Shown here in pieces: positions 11,226-24,630 of a stretch of DNA of 64,000 nucleotides. The notes below the pieces were generated by a model. The model did not search any database and was not told the DNA's origin. It saw nothing but the letters and a program-made list of their open reading frames with translations. The translations under genes and the position numbers were made by a program. Source of the stretch: Mycobacterium parmense (lineage in GTDB: Bacteria; Actinomycetota; Actinomycetes; Mycobacteriales; Mycobacteriaceae); contig NZ_AP022614.1 in the NCBI RefSeq assembly GCF_010730575.1, forward strand, positions 2,170,001 through 2,234,000. The letters are read 5' to 3'. Within the stretch, counting starts at the first letter, position 1. Every line of letters starts with the position of its first letter.

Positions 11226-11229
<4 letters not shown>
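10402..11229 (-). CDS. pyrF: Orotidine 5'-phosphate decarboxylase
   Basis: A 275-residue enzyme catalysing the last step of UMP synthesis, decarboxylation of OMP. It is the longer 'type 2' actinobacterial form, with [11 protein letters not shown] near the N-terminus and the catalytic block [14 protein letters not shown] (Lys/Asp tetrad). It ends the pyr operon: its GTG (11227-11229) overlaps the carB stop by 4 bp, so it is probably translationally coupled. The length matches the 274-residue Mtb protein. Confidence 0.96.
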
Positions 11230-14599
<3,370 letters not shown>

Positions 14600-14600
<1 letters not shown>

Positions 14601-15721
14601 CAGCGGCCCCCTGCCATCAGGTCGATGAACTGGTCGAAAAGGTACTCCGCATCGTGCGGGCCGGCGGCCGCCTCGGGATGGTACTGAACCGAGAACGCCT
14701 TGCCGCTGGCGAGTCTGACGCCCTCGACCACCCCGTCGTTGGCGCAGGTGTGGCTGACCACCGCGGCGCCGAACGGCGTGTCGAAGCGCTGGCCCGCCTC
14801 CCCCTCGAGCGCGAAGCCGTGATTCTGCGCGGTCACCGCCACCCGGCGGGTGACGTGGTCGATCACCGGGATGTTGATGCCGCGGTGACCGAACACCATC
14901 TTGTAGGTGGACAGGCCCAGCGCCCGGCCCAGGATCTGGTTGCCGAAACAGATACCGAACAGCGGTATTCCGGCGCCGAGCACATCGCGGGTGAGCGCGA
15001 CGACGTGGTCGGCGGTGGCGGGGTCGCCGGGGCCGTTGGACAGGAAGACCCCGTCGGGCTTGAGGTCGGCGATCTGCTCGAAGGTCGCCGACGCGGGCAG
15101 CACATGGCTGCGGACGCCGCGCCGGGCGAAGTTCCGCGGTGTGTTGGTCTTGATGCCGAGGTCGAGCGCGGCGACGGTGAAGCGTTGCGGGACTTCGGGT
15201 TCCACGACGTAGACATCGGGGGTGCTGACCTCGCCGGCGAGATCGGCCCCCAGCATCGACTGCTGGCCGCGTACCCGCGCCAGCAGCTCGTCCGCGTCGG
15301 CGAGCGCGTCGCCGGAGAACACCCCGGCCTTCATCGAGCCGCGGCTGCGCAGGTGGCGCACCACCGCGCGGGTGTCGATGCCGGCGATCCCGACGATGCG
15401 CTGGCGGACCAGCTCGTCCTCCAGCGTGCCGGTCGCGCGCCAGTTCGAGGCTCGCGGCGACGGGTCGCGCACCGCGTAGCCGGCGACCCAGATCTTGTCG
15501 CCCCGGCTCTCGGCGTCCTCGGCATTCCAGCCGGTGTTGCCGATCTGCGGCGCGGTGGCCACCACGATCTGCCGGTGGTAGCTCGGGTCGGTCAGCGTCT
15601 CCTGATAGCCGGACATGCCGGTGGAGAAGACGGCCTCGCCGAGTGTCTGGCCGACCTCACCGAACGGCGACCCGGTGAAGACGCGGCCGTCCTCGAGGAC
15701 CAACACAGCTTTACCGCTCAC
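14600..15721 (-). CDS. carA: Carbamoyl-phosphate synthase small (glutaminase) subunit
   Basis: A 373-residue glutamine amidotransferase that passes ammonia to CarB. The N-terminal CPSase small domain ([23 protein letters not shown]) is followed by a class I GATase domain with FGICFGNQ (nucleophile Cys) and YHPEAAAGP (His/Glu). The GTG at 15719-15721 gives the expected N-terminus [11 protein letters not shown] and overlaps the upstream stop by 4 bp (GTGA). Confidence 0.98.
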
Positions 15722-16227
15722 GCGGCTCCCTCCTGTCCGGCCTGCAGCCAGTCGTCGTATTCGCCGCGGTTGTTGGCACGGAACCCGGTGTCGATCTCGA
15801 CGCCCGACGGCAGGCGCCACCGGATCGCCAGGATCGAGTTGCGCGCGGCGACCTTGCCGGCCATGCCGCGCTCGGCGCGGACCGCGGTGATCGACCCCTG
15901 AGGAATCCAGATCGGTTTCGCGCGAATGCGTTCCAGCAGTATCCCCTCGGGATAACGGGTCAGCACCGCCTTGCTGCGGTAGCCGAGATCACCGGCCGTG
16001 ACCCGGTCGTTCCAGGCCGGCGACAGCGTGGAACCGACGTAGATCCCCCGGATGGTGGTGGTCGCGGCGCCCACCTCGTCCGGCATGGCGGGCATGGTGC
16101 CGATCAGCTCGCTCTGCCGCGCGGCGCGGCGCCGCCAGCCGACCATCATCAGCTGGATCACCACCGCGATCACCACCACCAGCACGGCCGCGAAGATCAG
16201 CGACCCCACCAGCGTGCCGGAGTTCAT
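15718..16227 (-). CDS. Single-pass membrane protein of the mycobacterial pyr operon (Rv1382-like)
   Basis: A 169-residue protein with one N-terminal transmembrane helix ([20 protein letters not shown]) followed by a basic stop-transfer WRRR and a mostly beta cytoplasmic region ([33 protein letters not shown]). It resembles the mycobacterial export/membrane-associated protein encoded at this place in Mtb. No catalytic motif is seen. It overlaps pyrC upstream and carA downstream by 4 bp each, so it is obligately co-expressed with pyrimidine enzymes, for an unknown reason. Confidence 0.85.
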   Translation of the reverse strand: MNSGTLVGSLIFAAVLVVVIAVVIQLMMVGWRRRAARQSELIGTMPAMPDEVGAATTTIRGIYVGSTLSPAWNDRVTAGDLGYRSKAVLTRYPEGILLERIRAKPIWIPQGSITAVRAERGMAGKVAARNSILAIRWRLPSGVEIDTGFRANNRGEYDDWLQAGQEGAA

Positions 16228-17516
16228 GCCGGGGACTTCCCATCTCGAGCCGTCACCTTCCCACGCAGCAGCGTCGCGGTCACGGTGGCGGGCAGGCTCA
16301 TCGCCTCGTACGGCGTGTTGGCCGACCGGCTGGCCAGGTCGGCCCCGGCGACGGTCCAGGTCGCGTCCGGGTCGATGACGGTCAGGTTGGCCGGCTCCCC
16401 GACCTCCAGTGGCCGCCCGTGGTCGGGCAGCCCCACGATGCCGGCGGGGTTCTCGCTCATCACGCGGGCGACGTCGCGCCAGGTCAGCAGGCCGGGCTGC
16501 ACCATCGTCTGCACCACCACCGACAGCGCCGTCTGCAGCCCCAGCATGCCCGGGCGGGCGGCGGAGAACTCGCAGCACTTATCGTGCTCGGCGTGCGGGG
16601 CGTGGTCGGTGGCCACGCAGTCGATGACGCCGTCGGCCAGCGCCCGCCGCAGCGCCAGGGCGTCGGCGTGCTCGCGCAGCGGCGGGTTGACACGGTTGCG
16701 CCCGTCGTAGCTGGACAGCCGGCCGTCGTCGAGCAGCAGGTGGTGCGGGGTCACCTCGGCGGTGATCGAAATCCCTTGGCCCTTGGCCCATTTCAACAGC
16801 TCGACAGTGCCCGCGGTGGAGGCGTGGCAGATGTGGACGCGCGCGCCGGCGTCGCGGGCCAGCAGCGCGTCGCGGGCGACGATCGACTCCTCGGCCGCCC
16901 GGGGCCAGCCCGCGAGCCCGAGCCGGGCGGCGTTGGGTCCCTCGTGCGCGACGGCGCCGACGGTGAGCCTGGGCTCCTCGGCGTGCTGGGCGATCAGCAC
17001 ACCGAGCCCGCTGGCGTACTCCAGGGCGCGGCGCATCACGAGCGGGTCGTGCACGCAGACGCCGTCGTCGGAGAACATCCGCACCTGCGCGGCACCGGCC
17101 GCCATCATGCCCATCTCGGTGAGCTCGGCGCCGGCGAGCCCGACGGTGACCGCCCCGACGGGGTGCACGTCCACCAGGCCGACCTGCCGGCCGCGGTGCC
17201 AGACGTGGTCGGTGACCACCGGACTGTCGGCCACCGGGTTGGTGTTGGCCATCGCGAACACCGCGGTGTAGCCACCCAAAGCCGCTGCTGCCGAGCCGGT
17301 GTCGATGTCCTCGGCATATTCTCGGCCGGGCTCGCGCAGGTGGGTGTGCAGGTCGACGAAGCCGGGCAGCAGCACCTGGCCGGTGGCGTCGATGACGTCG
17401 GCGGTGTCGGGGATGTCCAGCCCCGCGCCGATCTCGGCGATCTGGCCGTCATCGACCAGGACGTCGACGCGGTCGCCCTCCCCGTACAGCCTGACCCCAC
17501 GGATGACAACGCTCAC
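16224..17516 (-). CDS. pyrC: Dihydroorotase
   Basis: A 430-residue zinc amidohydrolase of the class I type that cyclises carbamoyl aspartate to dihydroorotate. The HTHLREPG metal motif, the HICHAST histidine, and DHAPH near residue 305 are all present, so it looks active. The GTG at 17514-17516 overlaps the pyrB stop (GTGA), and the length equals Mtb PyrC. Confidence 0.97.
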   Translation of the reverse strand: MSVVIRGVRLYGEGDRVDVLVDDGQIAEIGAGLDIPDTADVIDATGQVLLPGFVDLHTHLREPGREYAEDIDTGSAAAALGGYTAVFAMANTNPVADSPVVTDHVWHRGRQVGLVDVHPVGAVTVGLAGAELTEMGMMAAGAAQVRMFSDDGVCVHDPLVMRRALEYASGLGVLIAQHAEEPRLTVGAVAHEGPNAARLGLAGWPRAAEESIVARDALLARDAGARVHICHASTAGTVELLKWAKGQGISITAEVTPHHLLLDDGRLSSYDGRNRVNPPLREHADALALRRALADGVIDCVATDHAPHAEHDKCCEFSAARPGMLGLQTALSVVVQTMVQPGLLTWRDVARVMSENPAGIVGLPDHGRPLEVGEPANLTVIDPDATWTVAGADLASRSANTPYEAMSLPATVTATLLRGKVTARDGKSPA

Positions 17517-18457
17517 GCCGCGATTTCCTCCGCTCCGATCAGCACGTGGAACAGCACCGCCATCCGCACGTGCACACCATTGGAAACCTGTTGCAGCACA
17601 GCCGATTGTGACGAGTCCGCAACCGACGAAGCGATCTCCATGCCGCGCAGCATCGGGCCCGGGTGCAGGACAACCGCGTGACCGGCCAGCATGGCCTGGC
17701 GGCGGTCGGACAAACCGTACAGCGACGAGTACTCCCGCACCGACGGGAAGAAGCCGCCGTTCATCCGCTCGGCCTGCACCCGCAGCATCAGCACCGCGTC
17801 GGCGGCGGGCAGCTCGGCGTCGAAGTCGTTGGACACCGTCACCGGCCACCCGTCGACCCCCACCGGCAGCAACGTGGGCGGCGCGACCAGGACCACCTCG
17901 GCGCCGAGCGTGTCCAGCAGCATGACGTTGGAGCGCGCGACCCGGCTGTGCAGGATGTCCCCGACGATCACGACGCGCCGACCTTCGATGCCGCCGAGGC
18001 GCTGGCGGATGGTCAGCGCGTCGAGCAGCGCCTGCGTCGGGTGTTCGTGGGTGCCGTCACCGGCGTTGATCACCGACGGGCCGCCGGCGTCCGAGCACGT
18101 CCAGTCGGCGAGCAGCTGCGCGGCGCCGGAGGCCGGATGGCGGATGATCAGCGCGTCGGCCCCGGCGGCCCGCAAGGTCAGGGCCGTGTCACGCAGCGAC
18201 TCGCCCTTGCCCACCGACGATCCGGACGCGCTCACGTTGATCACGTCGGCGCTCATCCACTTCCCGGCCACCTCGAACGACACCCGGGTGCGGGTCGAGT
18301 TCTCGTAGAACATCGTGATGATGGTGCGGCCGCGCAGCGTGGGCAGCTTCTTGATCTCGCGGCCGACCAGCGCCTGGGCGAACCGGTCGGCGTCGTCGAG
18401 GATGGCGGTCGCGTCGTCGCGGCTCAGGTCGCCGGCGGTCAGCAGGTGGCGGGTCAT
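17513..18457 (-). CDS. pyrB: Aspartate carbamoyltransferase catalytic subunit
   Basis: A 314-residue transferase joining carbamoyl phosphate and aspartate. The carbamoyl-phosphate motif FYENSTRTR is near residue 52, HPTQALLD is in the second domain, and the aspartate-domain segment [10 protein letters not shown] follows. No regulatory subunit PyrI is encoded nearby. The start overlaps pyrR's stop (ATGA). Confidence 0.98.
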   Translation of the reverse strand: MTRHLLTAGDLSRDDATAILDDADRFAQALVGREIKKLPTLRGRTIITMFYENSTRTRVSFEVAGKWMSADVINVSASGSSVGKGESLRDTALTLRAAGADALIIRHPASGAAQLLADWTCSDAGGPSVINAGDGTHEHPTQALLDALTIRQRLGGIEGRRVVIVGDILHSRVARSNVMLLDTLGAEVVLVAPPTLLPVGVDGWPVTVSNDFDAELPAADAVLMLRVQAERMNGGFFPSVREYSSLYGLSDRRQAMLAGHAVVLHPGPMLRGMEIASSVADSSQSAVLQQVSNGVHVRMAVLFHVLIGAEEIAA

Positions 18458-19008
18458 CGCGAGATCACCACGCCGTCGCGACCGTCGTGCTCGGTGAGCA
18501 GCACGTGCACGCTCTCGCTGCGCGAGGTCGGCACGTTCTTGCCGACATAGTCGGCACGCAGCGGGAGTTCGCGGTGGCCGCGGTCGACCAGGACCGCCAG
18601 CTGCACCGCCCGCGGCCGGCCCACGTCGCGCAGCGCGTCCAGGGCGGAGCGCACCGAGCGCCCGGAGTAGAGCACGTCGTCGACGAGGATCACGAGCGCG
18701 TCGTCGACGCCGCCCGCGGGAATCGAGGTGGCGGCCAGCGGACGCGGCGGCTTGGTCATCAGGTCGTCGCGGTACAGCGTGATGTCCAGCGCGCCGCGCG
18801 CGACGTCCACGCCGCTGAATTCACCGATGTTGGCGGCCAACCGTTCGGCCAGGATGACGCCGCGGGTCGGGATGCCCAGCAACACCACGCGCGGGGCATC
18901 GGGACCGTCGAGTGCGGTCTTCTCGATGATCTGATGTGCGATACGGGAAACGGTGCGGCCCACGTCGGCCGCCGACATCAATTCCCGGGTGTCACCCGCG
19001 GCACCCAT
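18454..19008 (-). CDS. pyrR: Pyr operon regulator PyrR (uracil phosphoribosyltransferase-like)
   Basis: A 184-residue RNA-binding repressor with a residual UPRTase fold. The PRPP motif [15 protein letters not shown] is near residue 103. In Mycobacterium smegmatis PyrR represses pyr translation by binding the leader mRNA when UMP is high. The ATG at 19006-19008 gives the MGAAGD N-terminus of the Mtb protein and is preceded by AAGGAGG. It is first in the operon and so controls its own synthesis. Confidence 0.97.
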   Translation of the reverse strand: MGAAGDTRELMSAADVGRTVSRIAHQIIEKTALDGPDAPRVVLLGIPTRGVILAERLAANIGEFSGVDVARGALDITLYRDDLMTKPPRPLAATSIPAGGVDDALVILVDDVLYSGRSVRSALDALRDVGRPRAVQLAVLVDRGHRELPLRADYVGKNVPTSRSESVHVLLTEHDGRDGVVISR

Positions 19009-19019
19009 GCGAGACCTGA

Positions 19020-19041
19020 CCTCCTTCTCCGCCTCGCCGGA
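19020..19041 (-). promoter_or_regulatory. Probable PyrR-binding hairpin next to the pyrR ribosome-binding site
   Basis: On the minus strand 19041-19028 reads TCCGGCGAGGCGGA: a 4-bp stem TCCG/CGGA with hexaloop GCGAGG. This fits the GNGAGG loop of Bacillus PyrR-binding RNAs. One base separates it from the Shine-Dalgarno AAGGAGG (19026-19020). Stabilising this hairpin with PyrR-UMP would block ribosome access, consistent with the translational repression described in M. smegmatis. Confidence 0.75.
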
Positions 19042-19104
19042 CGGATCGTTAAAGGATGTCGACTGCACGGCAGCCTAGCACTTCCGGTGACTACCCTGGC
19101 GACC

Positions 19105-19767
19105 ATGACGGGCTCGGGTCCGGGGTTCTCCGGATTGCAGCGGATGGACTTCGATGCGCTCTACCGCGGCGAGAGCCCCGGCCAGGGCATCCCGGCGATG
19201 CACACACCGCCGTGGGACACCAAGGCGCCCAAGGACAACGTCGTCGCGTGGCATGCCGCCGGCCTGGTCCACGGCGACGTCCTCGACATCGGCTGCGGGC
19301 TCGGCGACAACGCCGTCTACCTGGCCCGCCACGGCTACCGGGTGACGGGGCTCGACATCTCGCCGACCGCGCTGATCACCGCCGAGCGGCGCGCCGCGGA
19401 CGCCGGCGTCGACGTCACGTTCGCGGTGGCCGACTCGACCAGGCTCGAGGGCTACGCCGGCGCGTTCGACACCGTGATCGACAGCGGCATGTTCCACTGC
19501 CTCGACGACGACGGCAAGCGCGCCTACGCCGCCGCCGCGCACCGGGCGACCCGGCCGGGCGCCACGCTTCTGCTCAGTTGCTTCTCCGACGCCAATCCGG
19601 CCGACGGCGACTGGCCGCGGCCGACGGTGTCCGAGCAGGCGCTGCGCGACGTCCTCGGGGGCGCGGGCTGGGACGTGGCGGCCGTGGAGCCGGCCACGAT
19701 GCGCCGGGAGGTGGACGGCCAGACGGTCGAGATGGCGTTCTGGTACGTCCGCGCGCAGCGGCGCTGA
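19105..19767 (+). CDS. Class I SAM-dependent methyltransferase (Rv1377c-like)
   Basis: A 220-residue Rossmann methyltransferase. Motif I is DVLDIGCGLGDNAVYLA (about residues 51-67), the acidic post-I residue is in VTGLDIS, and motif IV-like FDTVIDSGMFHCL follows. It resembles thiopurine-methyltransferase-type small-molecule enzymes; the substrate is unknown. It is divergent from pyrR with about 96 bp between starts, as for Rv1377c and pyrR in Mtb. It is the last gene of the region syntenic with that Mtb block. Confidence 0.85.
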   Translation: MTGSGPGFSGLQRMDFDALYRGESPGQGIPAMHTPPWDTKAPKDNVVAWHAAGLVHGDVLDIGCGLGDNAVYLARHGYRVTGLDISPTALITAERRAADAGVDVTFAVADSTRLEGYAGAFDTVIDSGMFHCLDDDGKRAYAAAAHRATRPGATLLLSCFSDANPADGDWPRPTVSEQALRDVLGGAGWDVAAVEPATMRREVDGQTVEMAFWYVRAQRR

Positions 19768-19871
19768 CCGCGCCGCTCGGCGCCGGGGAGCAGAGCCGCC
19801 GCGCACGCCGGGACCACCCCCGGCGCGCCTTCGGGCAGAGCCTCCGCCGACCCGACCGCTACCCTGTACCG

Positions 19872-21086
19872 GTGAATCGCTCGTCCCTCGACGTCAATGC
19901 GGCCTCGATCCGCGAAGTGTGCGACGCGGGCCTGCTCGCCGGTGCGGTGACCGTGGTCTGGCAGCGCGGAGAAGTGTTGCAGGTCAACGAGATCGGTTAC
20001 CGCGACGTCGACGCGGGCCTGCCGATGCAACGGGACACGCTGTTTCGCATCGCGTCGATGACCAAGCCCGTCACCGTTGCGGCGATCATGAGCCTGGTCG
20101 ACGACGGCAAGGTGAGCCTGACGGATCCGGTGGTGCGCTGGGCGCCGGAACTGGCCGACCTCCGGGTGCTCGACGACCCGCGGGGCCCGCTGGACCGCAC
20201 GCACCCGGCGCAGCGGGCCGTCCTGATCGAGGACCTGCTCACCCACACCAGCGGCCTGGCCTACGGGTTCTCGGTGTCCGGGCCCATCTCCAAGGCCTAC
20301 CTGCGGCTGCCGTTCAACCAGGGCCCCGACGCCTGGCTGGCCGACCTGGCCACGCTGCCGCTGGTTCACCAACCCGGCGAGCGGGTCACCTACAGCCATT
20401 CGATCGACCTGCTGGGCATCATCGCCTCCCGCGTCGAGGACAAGCCGTTCCACGAGGTCCTCGACGAACGGATCCTGGGCCCGGCGGGCATGCCCGACAC
20501 GGGGTTCTTCGTCTCGGCCGAGGCGCGACGCCGAGCCGCGACCATGTACTCGCTCGACGAGCACGAGCGCCTGCGGCACGACGTGATGGGGCCCCCGCAC
20601 ATCACGCCGCCCGCGTTCTGCAACGCCGGCGGCGGGTTGTGGTCGACCGCCGACGACTACCTGCGGTTCGTGCGAATGCTGCTGGGCGGGGGCACGATCG
20701 ACGGGGTGCGGGTGCTGTCCGCCGAGTCGGTGCGGCTCATGCGGACCGACCGGCTCACCGACGAACAGAAGCGGCACAACTTCCTCGGCGCGCCGTACTG
20801 GGTGGGCCGCGGGTTCGGGCTCAACCTGTCGGTGGTGACCGATCCGGCCAAGTCGGCGCCGCTGTTCGGGCCCGGCGGCCTGGGCACCTTCAGCTGGCCC
20901 GGCGCCTACGGGACGTGGTGGCAGGCCGACCCGGGTCCCGAGCTGATCCTGCTGTACCTGATCCAGAACCTGCCCGACCTCACCGTGGACGCGGCGACGG
21001 CCGTCGCGGGCAACACCTCCCTGGCCAAACTCCGCACGGCGCAGCCGAAATTCGTTCGCCGCACCTATCAGGCGCTCGGCCTCTAG
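19872..21086 (+). CDS. Beta-lactamase/esterase-fold serine hydrolase
   Basis: A 404-residue class C beta-lactamase-fold protein (PF00144 type). The SxxK motif is SMTK with Ser62 and Lys65, the second motif is Tyr174-Ser175-His176, and the C-terminal region ends with FGPGGLGTFSW, the KTG-equivalent. Mycobacterial members of this group are usually esterases rather than antibiotic-hydrolysing enzymes. No signal peptide is seen, so it is probably cytoplasmic. The GTG start lies before the first conserved helix. The GNAT gene follows after 4 bp. Confidence 0.82.
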   Translation: MNRSSLDVNAASIREVCDAGLLAGAVTVVWQRGEVLQVNEIGYRDVDAGLPMQRDTLFRIASMTKPVTVAAIMSLVDDGKVSLTDPVVRWAPELADLRVLDDPRGPLDRTHPAQRAVLIEDLLTHTSGLAYGFSVSGPISKAYLRLPFNQGPDAWLADLATLPLVHQPGERVTYSHSIDLLGIIASRVEDKPFHEVLDERILGPAGMPDTGFFVSAEARRRAATMYSLDEHERLRHDVMGPPHITPPAFCNAGGGLWSTADDYLRFVRMLLGGGTIDGVRVLSAESVRLMRTDRLTDEQKRHNFLGAPYWVGRGFGLNLSVVTDPAKSAPLFGPGGLGTFSWPGAYGTWWQADPGPELILLYLIQNLPDLTVDAATAVAGNTSLAKLRTAQPKFVRRTYQALGL

Positions 21087-21090
21087 CACC

Positions 21091-21630
21091 ATGGCCGACC
21101 ACCCACCCGACCGCATCAGCGGGCCCCGGCTGGTGCTGCGCCGGCCCGTGGTCGACGACGCGGGCGCCCTGTACCAGCGGGTCGCCCGCGACCCCGAGGT
21201 CACCCGGTACCTGCAGTGGGCGCCGCACCCCGACGTGGCGGCCACGCGCCGGGTGATCACCGAGAAGCTCAACGTCAGCGACGACGACCGGACCTGGGCC
21301 ATCGAACTGCGCCACAGCGGCGGGGTCGTCGGGCTGGTCAGCGTCCGGCGCCCGGCGCCGCACTCGGCCGAGATCGGCTACTGCCTCGGAAAGCGCTGGT
21401 GGGGAAAGGGGTTGATGTCCGAGGTGCTCGACATGCTGCTCGCCGCGCTGGACGCCGACCCCAAGGTGTACCGCGTCTGGGCGACCTGCAGCGTCGACAA
21501 CACGCGCTCGGCGCGCCTGCTGGAGCGGGCGGGCTTCTTCCTGGAGGGGCGGCTGGCCCGCCACGCCGTCTACCCCACCATGGGTGCCGAGCCGCAGGAC
21601 AGCCTGCTCTACGCCCGGATCCTGCGCTGA
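21091..21630 (+). CDS. GNAT-family N-acetyltransferase (RimJ/RimL type)
   Basis: A 179-residue acetyltransferase with the RimJ/RimL architecture: RLVLRRPVVDDAGALY at the N-terminus, the acetyl-CoA loop region YCLGKRWWGKGLMSEVL (Q/RxxGxG/A-like), and NTRSARLLERAGF in the last third. The acceptor could be a protein N-terminus, an aminoglycoside or another amine. It is directly downstream of the serine hydrolase and converges on the flavoprotein gene with no spacer. Confidence 0.82.
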   Translation: MADHPPDRISGPRLVLRRPVVDDAGALYQRVARDPEVTRYLQWAPHPDVAATRRVITEKLNVSDDDRTWAIELRHSGGVVGLVSVRRPAPHSAEIGYCLGKRWWGKGLMSEVLDMLLAALDADPKVYRVWATCSVDNTRSARLLERAGFFLEGRLARHAVYPTMGAEPQDSLLYARILR

Positions 21631-24330
21631 CTAGCCGTCTTCGCCCAGCGCCCGGCGCGCGTACGCCCGCACGTCGGCGTCGCCGTCCTGCAGCGCCATC
21701 CGCAGCGCGTCGCGGGCGGCCGGCTCGCAGGTGAATCGGGCCAGGCCGAGCACGGCCGCCTTGCGCACGTCGAGGTGCGCGTCGGCCAGCGCCTCGGCCA
21801 GTCGCGGCACCGCGAACGTGGCCACCGCACCCGACAGCGCGCGGGCCGCGCCCTCGCGGACCTGCCACGCGGGCGCCCCCAGCGCCTGCTCGACCAGAGC
21901 GAATTCCTGCTCCCCGCAGCCCAATTCGCCCAGGGCAGCCAGCGCGGCGGCCCGCACGAGCGGATCCGGGTCGCCGATCAGCGCGCGGACCGCCACGCCG
22001 GCCCCGGCGCCGCCGCCCAGCGTGGCCAGCCCCGCCGCCGCCGCGATGCGGACCTCGCGGTTCTCATCGCCGGTGGCGTCGACCACGCCGGCCACGTCGT
22101 CGATCGACACCAGCGCGCGCACCGCCTCGATGCGCACCCGATGGTCGGGATCGTCGAGCGCGCGGCGATACTGGCCGGCGTCGCCGGCGCGCCGGGCGGC
22201 GAGCAGGTACACCGCGGCAGCGCGGACCACCGTGTCGCGCGACCCCAGATGCTCCCCGGCCGGCGCCGGGTCGGGCAGCACCTCGACCAACTCGCGGATT
22301 GCCTCGGCGCCGGTCCGGCGAACCGCCGCGTCGCCGTCGGACAGCGCCGCGTAGAGGGCCGCGGCGTATCCGTCGGGAAGATGCTCGGTCAGCGTCACGA
22401 CCGCCGTGCGGCGCACCCCGGCGTCGGGGTCGTCCAGGTATCCCCTCAGGTCGGCGACCGTCGGCTCCGCCAAGGCGAGGACCTCGGCGATACGCGGCGA
22501 CGGCGGCTCGAACGTGGTTGCCGCCGCGCCGATTCGGGACCCGGCGGTGGCCGGCGCCGGACCGCCGATCAGCTCCGGCTGGTGCACCGGCCGCACGCTC
22601 TGGTCCGCCGGCGGCAGGCCGTCGAGTTCGGGGACCGCCACGATGTAGGGGGCCACCGGCCGCTTGAGGAAGGCCATCCCGCCGTCGGCGTCCTTGCGCA
22701 GGTTCAGGTGGTAACCCCACTGTCCGTCGTCGCGGCCGGGCAGATCCGCCCGGTCGTGGTAGAGCCCCCAGCGCGACTCGGTCCGGGTCAGCGACGACCG
22801 GGCCGCCATCTCGGCGCAGTCCCGGATGAACGACACCTCCACCGCGCGCATCAGCTCGTGCGGATTGCGGGCACCCATCGCGGCGATCTCGTCGCGCATC
22901 CGCTCGAACGTGCGCACCGCGATGGACAGCTTGGCCGCCGTCTTGGGCGGCGCCACGTAGTCGTTGACGAACCGGCGCAGCTTGTATTCGACCTGCGGCT
23001 GCGGCGGCCCGTCCGGATGCCGCAGCGGCCGGTAGATCAGCTCGTGCGCGGCGCGCAACTGGTCCTGTGGAAGCCGTTGCGGCGCACCGACCTCCCCACG
23101 CGTGCCGGCGGCGTGCGTCCCGGCGAGGTCACCGAAGACGAACGCGCCGATCATGTAATTGTGCGGGACGCAGGCCAGGTCGCCCGCGGCGTAGAGCCCG
23201 GGCACCGTGGTGCGGGCATGCTCGTCGACCCACACCCCCGACGCGGAATGGCCACTGCACAAACCGATCTCGGAGATGTGCATCTCCACGTCGTGGGTCC
23301 GGTAGTCGTGGCCGCGGTTGGCGTGGAAGGTGCCCCGGGTGGGGCGCTCGGTGGTGTGCAGGATGCCTTCCAGCGCGGTCAGCGTCTCGTCGGGCAGGTG
23401 TGACACCTTCAGGTAGATCGGCCCGCGTGCGGAGTCGATCTCGCTTTTGACCTCGGCCATCATCTGCCCCGACCAGTAGTCGGAGTCGACGAACCGCTCG
23501 CCGCGGGCGTTGACCTGGTAGCCGCCGAACGGGTTGGCCACGTAGGCGCACGCCGGCCCGTTGTAGTCCTTGATCAACGGGTTGACCTGGAAGCATTCGA
23601 TGCCCGAGAGCTCGGCGCCTGCGTGATAGGCCATCGAGTACCCGTCGCCGGCGTTGGTGGGGTTCTCGTAGGTGCCGTACAGGTAGCCCGACGCGGGCAG
23701 GCCGAGCCGGCCGCACGCCCCGGTTGCCAGGATCACCGCCTTCGCGCCGATGGCGACGAATTCACCTGTGCGCGTGTGCAACGCGGCGGCGCCGACGGCC
23801 CGGCCCGCGCTTGTGGGGTCGGTCAGCACCCGCACCGGCATGAGGCGGTTCTCGATGCGGATCCTCTCCCGCATCGAACGCTGCCGCAACACCCGGTAGA
23901 GCGCCTTCTTGACGTCCTTGCCCTCGGGCATGGGCAGCACGTAGGAGCCCGACCGGTGCACCCGGCGCACCGCGTACTCGCCGTGCTCGTCCTTCTCGAA
24001 CTTCACCCCGTAGCGTTCCAGCCGCTGCACCATCGCGAACCCGCGGGTGGCGGTCTGATACACGGTGCGCTGGTTGACGATCCCGTCGTTGGCCCGGGTG
24101 ATCTCGGCGACGTAGTCCTCGGGTTCGGCCTTGCCGGGGATGACGGCGTTGTTGACGCCGTCCATCCCCATCGCCAGCGCGCCGGAATGCCGGACGTGCG
24201 CCTTCTCCAGCAGCAACACCTGCGCGCCGTGCTCGGCGGCCGACAGGGCCGCCATGGTGCCCGCCGTGCCGCCGCCGATGACCAGCACGTCGCAGTCCAG
24301 GCGGACCGGGGTCAGGTCGGGGATCTGCAT
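21631..24330 (-). CDS. AprA/FrdA-like flavoprotein fused to C-terminal HEAT repeats
   Basis: An 899-residue fusion. Residues about 1-560 are a fumarate reductase/adenylylsulfate reductase alpha-type FAD protein: Rossmann motif VLVIGGGTAGTMAA, AVILATGACGRLG, and the FAD-binding end SGHSASGVW ... VPGLYAAGDLA, closer to AprA than to succinate dehydrogenase. Residues about 640-899 hold roughly nine HEAT/PBS-lyase repeats of the type LxDPDxxVRxxAxxAL (examples YLDDPDAGVRRTA, LIGDPDPLVRAAA), a protein-binding solenoid. It is 69 bp downstream of a ferredoxin gene and under a GntR regulator. The substrate is unknown; the genes of dissimilatory sulfur metabolism are not nearby. Confidence 0.85.
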   Translation of the reverse strand: MQIPDLTPVRLDCDVLVIGGGTAGTMAALSAAEHGAQVLLLEKAHVRHSGALAMGMDGVNNAVIPGKAEPEDYVAEITRANDGIVNQRTVYQTATRGFAMVQRLERYGVKFEKDEHGEYAVRRVHRSGSYVLPMPEGKDVKKALYRVLRQRSMRERIRIENRLMPVRVLTDPTSAGRAVGAAALHTRTGEFVAIGAKAVILATGACGRLGLPASGYLYGTYENPTNAGDGYSMAYHAGAELSGIECFQVNPLIKDYNGPACAYVANPFGGYQVNARGERFVDSDYWSGQMMAEVKSEIDSARGPIYLKVSHLPDETLTALEGILHTTERPTRGTFHANRGHDYRTHDVEMHISEIGLCSGHSASGVWVDEHARTTVPGLYAAGDLACVPHNYMIGAFVFGDLAGTHAAGTRGEVGAPQRLPQDQLRAAHELIYRPLRHPDGPPQPQVEYKLRRFVNDYVAPPKTAAKLSIAVRTFERMRDEIAAMGARNPHELMRAVEVSFIRDCAEMAARSSLTRTESRWGLYHDRADLPGRDDGQWGYHLNLRKDADGGMAFLKRPVAPYIVAVPELDGLPPADQSVRPVHQPELIGGPAPATAGSRIGAAATTFEPPSPRIAEVLALAEPTVADLRGYLDDPDAGVRRTAVVTLTEHLPDGYAAALYAALSDGDAAVRRTGAEAIRELVEVLPDPAPAGEHLGSRDTVVRAAAVYLLAARRAGDAGQYRRALDDPDHRVRIEAVRALVSIDDVAGVVDATGDENREVRIAAAAGLATLGGGAGAGVAVRALIGDPDPLVRAAALAALGELGCGEQEFALVEQALGAPAWQVREGAARALSGAVATFAVPRLAEALADAHLDVRKAAVLGLARFTCEPAARDALRMALQDGDADVRAYARRALGEDG

Positions 24331-24399
24331 CAGGCCGCCACCGGACGGTCGAGCGCGGCCATGCCTTGCCGGCGGTTTGTCATTGGCAGTCTTCGACTT

Positions 24400-24630
24400 T
24401 CAGCGCAGGAGGTAGGGCATGTTGACCGTGACGGCACCGGTCGGGCAGCGGGCCGCGCAAGGGCCGCAGTACCAGCATTCGTCGACGTGCATGAACGCCT
24501 TGCCGGTGTCGGGGTCGATCGCCAAGGCGTCCAGCGGACAGACCTCGACGCACAGGGTGCAGCCCTCGATGCACAGCGACTCGTCGATCGTGACCGGCAC
24601 ATCGGCGCGGATGTTGTCGATCAATGTCAT
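24400..24630 (-). CDS. Two-cluster 4Fe-4S ferredoxin, partner of the AprA-like flavoprotein
   Basis: A 76-residue ferredoxin with two cysteine sets: CIEGCTLCVEVCP (CX3CX2CX3CP) and CWYCGPCAARCP (CX2CX2CX3CP), enough for two 4Fe-4S clusters. Gene order suggests it passes electrons to or from the adjacent flavoprotein, like AprB with AprA, although it lacks the long AprB tail. The ATG (24628-24630) overlaps the stop of the GntR gene (ATGA), so the two are translationally coupled. Confidence 0.88.
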   Translation of the reverse strand: MTLIDNIRADVPVTIDESLCIEGCTLCVEVCPLDALAIDPDTGKAFMHVDECWYCGPCAARCPTGAVTVNMPYLLR

